Shown one piece after another: positions 52,011 through 57,068 of a stretch of DNA of 57,068 bases (position 1 is the first letter of the stretch; every line of letters starts with the position of its first letter). This DNA comes from Cyanobacteria bacterium UBA2855. GTDB taxonomy: Bacteria > Cyanobacteriota > Vampirovibrionia > Gastranaerophilales > Gastranaerophilaceae. The notes beneath the pieces were generated by a model, which ran no database searches, was not told the DNA's origin, and saw nothing but the letters and a program-made list of their open reading frames with translations. Made by a program: the position numbers and the translations under genes. Where the stretch lies: contig DEFJ01000026.1 in NCBI GenBank assembly GCA_002350725.1, forward strand, positions 1-57,068. The letters are read 5' to 3'.

Positions 52011-53357
52011 TTGAAACACTCTAAATTAACAGCCCTTATATTTGTAGCATTAATTGCAGGTATTCTGGTCGGGCATTTTGCCCCTGATTTTGCTGTAAAA
52101 ATGCACCCGTTTGCAGAAATATTTTTGCGAATGGTTAAAATGATTATTGCCCCGTTGCTGTTTGCTACTTTGGTTATCGGTATTGCGGGACATGGAGATG
52201 CTAAAAGTCTTGGTAAAATAGGCATCAAAACAATTATATATTTTGAAGTTGTCACTACCCTTGCGTTAATAATAGGTTTGACACTTGCTAATATCTTTAA
52301 ACCCGGTGTGGGATTTGTTATAGGAACAAGTGAGCACGCTGTACAAATGCAAGCTGCGGGTCTTGTTGCGGCAAGTCAGGCACATACTTCAGTTGGGCAA
52401 ATGATTACGGATATATTCCCGACAAGTGTAGTTGACGCTATGGCACAGGGTAATTTATTGCAAATTGTAGTTTTTTCAATTTTCTTTTCCATAGCAATTT
52501 GTGCGTGTAAGGAAAAAGCCCGTCCTATTCTTGATTTATTGGATTCTGTTTCTCAGGTAATGTTTAAGTTTACCGAGTATGTTATGTATTTTGCTCCGCT
52601 TGGTATTTTTGGTGCAATTGCATCTACCGTAGGGGCAAACGGTTTAGCTATATTAAAGAACTATTTTAAAGTTATAGGTGCGTTGTATTTAGCGTTTGCT
52701 GTTTTTGTAGTACTGGTTTTATTTATTGTTTGTAAAATTGTAAAAATATCATTCAGAAGTTTATTAAGAGCTTTACAAGAACCTGCGTTGTTGGCATTTA
52801 CAACTGCAAGCTCAGAGGCGGCTTTTCCAAAGGCGATGGAAATAATGGAACGCTTTGGGGTGCCTAAAAATATTATAGGTTTTGTAATGCCTACAGGCTA
52901 TACTTTTAATTTGGACGGGAGTACATTATATCTTGCAATGGCAGTGATTTTTTCATCCCAGCTTGTGGGTATTCATCTTGATATAAATCAGCAAATTGTC
53001 ATTATGATAGCATTAATGCTTACAAGTAAAGGTATTGCAGGTGTTCCACGAGCTGCATTGATTGTTCTTGCCGGAACTTTGGCAAGCTTTAACATTCCAA
53101 TTTTGGGTGTTGCAATTTTGTTGGGCATTGATCAAATCCTTGATATGGGCAGAACTACTGTTAACCTCGTAGGTAATTGTGTTGCTACCGTTGTGATTGC
53201 AAGATGGGAAAATGTTTTCGATTACGAAAAAATGAAAGAGTTTGTGCGTAAAGATAAAGAAGAAAGTCTTAGTACAGAAATAGGTAATTTTGCGAAAAAT
53301 TATTCTGCAAAATCCAAAGAACAAAAATTAGTTACAGAAAAAATAGAAGAAGGATAA
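52011..53357 (+). CDS. Dicarboxylate/amino-acid:cation symporter (DctA/GltP type)
   Basis: SLC1/DAACS-family carrier of 448 residues. Signatures are the first helix LTALIFVALIAGILVGHFAP, IIAPLLFATLVIGIAGHGD, the re-entrant loop LAFTTASSEAAFPKAMEI, MPTGYTFNLDGSTLY and LDMGRTTVNLVGNCVATVVI. Members import C4-dicarboxylates, glutamate or aspartate with Na+ or H+; the Arg of the DxxRTxxN motif favours an acidic substrate. The start is TTG after GAGG. The cytoplasmic tail is long and charged. ileS follows after six bases. Confidence 0.9.
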   Translation: MKHSKLTALIFVALIAGILVGHFAPDFAVKMHPFAEIFLRMVKMIIAPLLFATLVIGIAGHGDAKSLGKIGIKTIIYFEVVTTLALIIGLTLANIFKPGVGFVIGTSEHAVQMQAAGLVAASQAHTSVGQMITDIFPTSVVDAMAQGNLLQIVVFSIFFSIAICACKEKARPILDLLDSVSQVMFKFTEYVMYFAPLGIFGAIASTVGANGLAILKNYFKVIGALYLAFAVFVVLVLFIVCKIVKISFRSLLRALQEPALLAFTTASSEAAFPKAMEIMERFGVPKNIIGFVMPTGYTFNLDGSTLYLAMAVIFSSQLVGIHLDINQQIVIMIALMLTSKGIAGVPRAALIVLAGTLASFNIPILGVAILLGIDQILDMGRTTVNLVGNCVATVVIARWENVFDYEKMKEFVRKDKEESLSTEIGNFAKNYSAKSKEQKLVTEKIEEG

Positions 53358-53363
53358 AAGAGA

Positions 53364-56171
53364 ATGGCAAATGATGTAAAAACAGAGTATAAAGATACTT
53401 TAAATCTTCCTCAAACTACGTTGGCAATGAGAGCTAATGCAACAGTTCGCGAGCTTGAAATTCAAAAATTTTGGGAAGAAAATAAAATTTACGATAAAAT
53501 TCTTGCAAACAGAGATAAAACAAATGCGTTTATTTTGCATGACGGTCCTCCATATTTAAGCTCGGGGAAAATCCATGTAGGTACCGCATTAAATAAAATT
53601 CTTAAAGATATTCTTCTTAAATATAAAGCGCAAGCGGGGTATTATACTCCATATGTTCCGGGATATGACGGACATGGATTGCCTATTGAAAACGCAGTAG
53701 TTAAAAATATTAAAGGCGGCAGAGCTGCGTTAACTCCGGCAGAATTGAGGGAAAAATGCAGAGAATATGCTCATAACAGTTTGATAGGACAAGAAAGTGA
53801 ATTTAAGCGACTTGGAGTCCTTGGTGATTGGGAAAATCCGTATTTGACTATTGCACCTGAATATGAGGCAGAACAGGTTCGAGTATTCGGTGAAATGTAT
53901 AAAAAAGGTTACATTGAAAAAGGCTTGAAACCGGTTTATTGGTGCGCATCTTGTGAAACAGCATTGGCTGAAGCTGAGGTTGAATATGCTGATGTTTCTT
54001 CAAAATCCATATATGTACGTTTTCGATTTGATGAAAACTCAACGAATAAAATTAACTCGGATATTTTAAAAGGTAATACAAAACCTGTATACGCAGTTAT
54101 TTGGACAACTACTCCTTGGACAATTCCATCAAATGTTGCGATTTCAATGCATCCAAGGTTTGAATATACTTTCTTTGAATATAAAGGAGATGTTTATGTT
54201 GCGGCGCAAGATTTGTTAGGTGCGTTTTTATCTGACGTTGGTATAGAAGAAAGTGAAATCAAAGTAGTAGGTTCTTGTATAGGTCAGGATTTAGAGCTCT
54301 TAGAGGTAAAACATCCTTTAATCGATAGAAATTCAAAAATAATTTTAGGTGAACACGTTACTCTTGATGCAGGTACAGGTTTAGTACATACAGCTCCCGG
54401 TCATGGTCTTGAGGACTACGAAGTCGGATGTAAATATGGTATCGAGGTGCTTTCTCCACTTGATAGCAAAGGTTGTTGGACGGAAGAAGGCAGAATTCCT
54501 GAATTAGTTGGTGTACCGTATTATAAAGGTAACGATATGGTGATAGATATGCTTGAAAACAAAAAAGCACTTGTTCACCAAAACGAAATAAATCACAGTT
54601 ATCCGCATTGTTGGAGATGTAAACACCCTGTAATATACAGAGCAACTCCTCAATGGTTTGTAAAAGTTGATAAATTCAGAGAACAAACTTTAGAGGCAAT
54701 TAAGAGTGTAAAATGGATTCCTGCAAGCGGAGAAGCTCGTATCGGTAACATGGTTGCCGGACGTACGGATTGGTGTATTTCACGTCAGCGTGCATGGGGT
54801 GTTCCTATTCCGATTTTCTATTGTGAAGATTGTGGGGAGGTTATTTGTACTCCTGAAACAATTGAAAATGTTGCTAATATTTTTGAAAAAGAAAGTTCCG
54901 ATGCGTGGGTAAAACACTCCGCAGAAGAATTATTGCCGCAAGGTTTCAAATGTCCTAAATGCGGTAAAACTCACTTTAAAAAAGAAAGTGACATAATGGA
55001 TGTTTGGTTTGACTCGGGTATTTCTTGGAGAGCAGTTGTAGAAAAGAGAGCAGATGTCCTAAACCATACTCCTGTTGATATGTATCTTGAAGGTTCTGAC
55101 CAGCATAGAGGATGGTTCCAGTCCTCATTGTTAACTTCAATTGCAACTCAGGGCAAATCTCCATATAAACAGGTTCTTACGCACGGCTTTGTCTTTGGTG
55201 AGGACGGACGTAAAATGTCTAAATCTTTGGGTAACTATATAAGACCTGATGATATAATTAAAAACTATGGTGCAGATATCTTAAGACTATGGGCAGCATC
55301 AGTTGATTACAGAAATGATACCAAAATAGGTGATAATATTATCAAACAGTTAACCGAAATCTTTAAGAAAACAAGAAATACAGCAAGATTTTTGTTAGGT
55401 AATTTATATGATTTTGAACCTGAAAAAGATTATGTAAAATATGAAGATTTAAAAGCAATTGATAAGTTTGCACTTCATAAACTTAATCAGTTGATAGAAA
55501 CAGTTACTGTTGCATTTGATAATTATGAATTTTATAAATACTTTCAACACTTGCAAAATTTCGCGGCTGTTGATTTGAGTTCATTCTATCTTGATATAGT
55601 AAAAGACAGATTATATACGGCGGGTAAAAAATCACTTTCTCGCAGAGCTTGTCAAACTGTTTTGTATGAAACATTACAAACATTAGTTAGAATTCTTGTT
55701 CCGGTAATGCCTCATCAGGCAGAGGATATTTGGATGAGTATTCCTGATTGTCAAAAAGATGTTGAAAGTGCACTACTTACTGACTGGGTTAAACCTCACT
55801 CAGAATGGAATAACTCTCAATTAGAAGAAGATTTTACAAAAATCTTAAAAACAAGAGAAGTTGTTTCTCGTGCGATTGAGCCATTAAGAGCCGAAAAACA
55901 TGTAGGAAGCTCATTAGAAGTTGCCGTTTATGTAAGCATTAAGGACAATGAAGTATTGAAAAATAACGCAAAAGATTTGGCAGATATCTTTATTGTTTCT
56001 CAATGTTATATAACTGATGAAAAACCTTCTGATGTATTGAATGAGTATAAAGAAGATGATTACACAGTATGGGTAACAAAAGCACAAGGTGAAAAGTGTT
56101 CACGTTGTTGGAAATATCGTACACTTAATACTGATGGAATTTGTGAAGATTGTCTTGAGGCAATAAAGTAA
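53364..56171 (+). CDS. ileS: Isoleucyl-tRNA synthetase
   Basis: Class I synthetase of 935 residues, full length. It has the connective-peptide editing domain (TPWTIPSNVAI; AGTGLVHTAPGHGLEDYEVG), the KMSKS loop (GRKMSKSLGNYI, about residue 615) and a C-terminal zinc finger (CSRCWKYRT and CEDC). The class I HIGH motif reads HVGT (residues 71-74, GKIHVGTALNKIL): the second histidine is threonine. Other IleRS signatures are intact, so the gene looks functional. An AGGA site precedes the ATG. It shares a transcript with the symporter gene. Confidence 0.96.
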   Translation: MANDVKTEYKDTLNLPQTTLAMRANATVRELEIQKFWEENKIYDKILANRDKTNAFILHDGPPYLSSGKIHVGTALNKILKDILLKYKAQAGYYTPYVPGYDGHGLPIENAVVKNIKGGRAALTPAELREKCREYAHNSLIGQESEFKRLGVLGDWENPYLTIAPEYEAEQVRVFGEMYKKGYIEKGLKPVYWCASCETALAEAEVEYADVSSKSIYVRFRFDENSTNKINSDILKGNTKPVYAVIWTTTPWTIPSNVAISMHPRFEYTFFEYKGDVYVAAQDLLGAFLSDVGIEESEIKVVGSCIGQDLELLEVKHPLIDRNSKIILGEHVTLDAGTGLVHTAPGHGLEDYEVGCKYGIEVLSPLDSKGCWTEEGRIPELVGVPYYKGNDMVIDMLENKKALVHQNEINHSYPHCWRCKHPVIYRATPQWFVKVDKFREQTLEAIKSVKWIPASGEARIGNMVAGRTDWCISRQRAWGVPIPIFYCEDCGEVICTPETIENVANIFEKESSDAWVKHSAEELLPQGFKCPKCGKTHFKKESDIMDVWFDSGISWRAVVEKRADVLNHTPVDMYLEGSDQHRGWFQSSLLTSIATQGKSPYKQVLTHGFVFGEDGRKMSKSLGNYIRPDDIIKNYGADILRLWAASVDYRNDTKIGDNIIKQLTEIFKKTRNTARFLLGNLYDFEPEKDYVKYEDLKAIDKFALHKLNQLIETVTVAFDNYEFYKYFQHLQNFAAVDLSSFYLDIVKDRLYTAGKKSLSRRACQTVLYETLQTLVRILVPVMPHQAEDIWMSIPDCQKDVESALLTDWVKPHSEWNNSQLEEDFTKILKTREVVSRAIEPLRAEKHVGSSLEVAVYVSIKDNEVLKNNAKDLADIFIVSQCYITDEKPSDVLNEYKEDDYTVWVTKAQGEKCSRCWKYRTLNTDGICEDCLEAIK

Positions 56172-56192
56172 AAACAAATATTAAAATGTAAT

Positions 56193-56224
56193 AACAGGAA
56201 GTAATAATAATTACTTCCTGTTTT
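56193..56224 (+). terminator. Rho-independent terminator after ileS
   Basis: AACAGGAAGTAAT pairs with ATTACTTCCTGTT around AATA, then T residues. Confidence 0.85.
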
Positions 56225-56298
56225 AATGAGTAATTTTTATGTTGTAGTAGTTTCTCTACCTATATTTCGGCAAGTAATGTATATTTACATCTGTTTTA

Positions 56299-56697
56299 TT
56301 ATTTTAACGGGTTAAAAGCTTCAAAACCGGATTGATTAATATTCTCTATATTAATCATATTGTTTTTAGCTTTTTCGTACGCTAGTTTTACATTAGATTT
56401 GAAGGTGTATAAACTAAAATCTATAGGGTAAGATGTTTCGCTTCTCAATAACTTGTTTTTAGCTTTTTCAAATACCCATAAAACGAATGTACCAATATCC
56501 GTATGACCGTTTTCTATCATGACAATATCATTATTCCCGTTTTTCTCCAAATCCTTTAACCCGCTCATTATACTCTTTGCAACAGGCGGATTATCCTGCA
56601 TAAAATGTGATAGCCTTGTTGCTGTATTTGGGGCTATAATAACTTTCGAAGTAAATTGGGGTTTATAATTTTGATTATTAATTGCTTGTATCTGCAT
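56299..56697 (-). CDS. Hypothetical protein with N-terminal QFTSK motif (132 aa)
   Basis: The family is not recognised. The Asn/Gln-rich first 13 residues lead to PQFTSKVIIAPN, the same layout as the proteins at 47118 and 50998. The rest is alpha/beta with IVMIENGHTDIGTFVLWVFE in the middle, and it ends in a helix. There is no signal peptide. An AAGGGAT lies before the ATG. Confidence 0.55.
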   Translation of the reverse strand: MQIQAINNQNYKPQFTSKVIIAPNTATRLSHFMQDNPPVAKSIMSGLKDLEKNGNNDIVMIENGHTDIGTFVLWVFEKAKNKLLRSETSYPIDFSLYTFKSNVKLAYEKAKNNMINIENINQSGFEAFNPLK

Positions 56698-56832
56698 TTC
56701 ACATATCCCTTTTGTCTGTATTATACAACAAACATAAAATTTATAGTAAAATTTATAGGGAACTATATATAAAGTTACACAAAACAGTGAATTATTTACT
56801 AAGTTATGATGTGATTAAGTGTTTACAGCAAG

Positions 56833-56850
56833 GGTGCGTGTCAACGCACC
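56833..56850. repeat. Solo REP-like hairpin
   Basis: GGTGCGT-GTCA-ACGCACC, the same stem as the two hairpins at 19103 and 19211. It lacks the flanking GTAG. Confidence 0.6.
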
Positions 56851-56876
56851 GTATTTTTGGTACAAAAAATCACACG

Positions 56877-57068
56877 CTATGAATTATTTTTTATTTTACC
56901 TTTTATTTTTGAGTACAAATCTTTTGGAAACTCTATTGATGTATAATATCCGATTTTCTCAAACGGAAATGGAAATTTTTGAGTTAAAAAACCGAAAAAT
57001 TTGTACAATAAAAATGCAGGAATTAACAAATACATTGTGTAGGCATATTCTAAGCCATTTCTGTAAGT
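56877..57068 (-). CDS. C-terminal part of a membrane protein, 5' end outside window
   Basis: Read from the right edge on the minus strand, the frame is open for 63 codons to a TAG at 56877. It contains a membrane span (TMYLLIPAFLLYKFFGFL) followed by a polar tail with IGYYTSIEFPKDLYSKIK. The start lies beyond the window. The family is not recognised. The solo REP-like hairpin lies 27 bases after its stop. Confidence 0.55.
   Translation of the reverse strand, partial: TYRNGLEYAYTMYLLIPAFLLYKFFGFLTQKFPFPFEKIGYYTSIEFPKDLYSKIKGKIKNNS

Noticed and set aside
1..57068. tRNA, rRNA, tmRNA or CRISPR array
   Set aside because: I looked for T-arm-like GTTCRA stretches with flanking stems and for regularly spaced repeats and found none outside coding sequence.

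Overview
The window is AT-rich bacterial DNA with the gene set of a two-membraned, LPS-making anaerobe. Evidence: lpxB, lpxI, an lptD-like gene and waaA; a sensory-type [FeFe] hydrogenase; part of a flagellar basal body and export cluster; and dnaG-rpoD. Several lineage-type hypothetical proteins carry a short F-x-G/S-like motif near the N-terminus. From memory this combination resembles the gut non-photosynthetic cyanobacterial relatives (Melainabacteria/Vampirovibrionia, order Gastranaerophilales). That placement is inference and was not tested by any search.

Layout. 1-1.6 kb: tail of a secreted M23 peptidase, a small exported protein and a frameshifted gene remnant. 1.6-6.5 kb: minus-strand operon of sensory [FeFe] hydrogenase, PP2C/SpoIIE phosphatase and a small [2Fe-2S] protein, then an SstT-type Ser/Thr symporter and a second small [2Fe-2S] protein. 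6.5-8.5 kb: lipA and a metal/metalloid permease. 8.6-14.8 kb: minus-strand envelope operon (34-aa membrane peptide, M23/coiled-coil protein, LptD-like, class II aldolase, lpxI, lpxB). 14.9-19 kb: ATPase-TPR protein, rsmG, GT8. 19-21 kb: palindrome-rich spacer and a membrane-anchored protein ending in an ADP-ribosyltransferase domain. 21-28.4 kb: metG, a degenerate HD-GYP protein, rpsP, two zinc dehydrogenases, a GNAT protein, rpsT. 28.4-35.2 kb: GT-C-like membrane protein, a structured leader region, three hypothetical envelope proteins, waaA. 35.2-38.1 kb: accessory block with a HEPN-MNT pair, a membrane protein, a BRO-type antirepressor and a MarR regulator. 38.1-40.4 kb: alr, tyrA, an HxlR regulator. 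40.4-46.9 kb: minus-strand cluster fliE, fliF, a 53-aa ORF, an unrecognised protein in the fliG position, fliH, flhA, yidD. 47-57 kb: hypothetical protein, dnaG-rpoD, hypothetical protein, XRE/zinc-ribbon regulator, DctA-type symporter, ileS, hypothetical protein, and the 3' end of another membrane-protein gene.

The points most worth following are: the ADP-ribosyltransferase; the 53-aa flagellar microprotein whose C-terminus copies the end of FliF; the unrecognised protein beside it; the sensory hydrogenase/phosphatase operon; an inverted-repeat operator set linked to the MarR gene; a repeated promoter layout in which a -10 box sits six to nine bases before the start codon with no Shine-Dalgarno (likely leaderless mRNAs); and an isoleucyl-tRNA synthetase with HVGT in place of HIGH. 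I saw no tRNA, rRNA, CRISPR array or intact insertion sequence.
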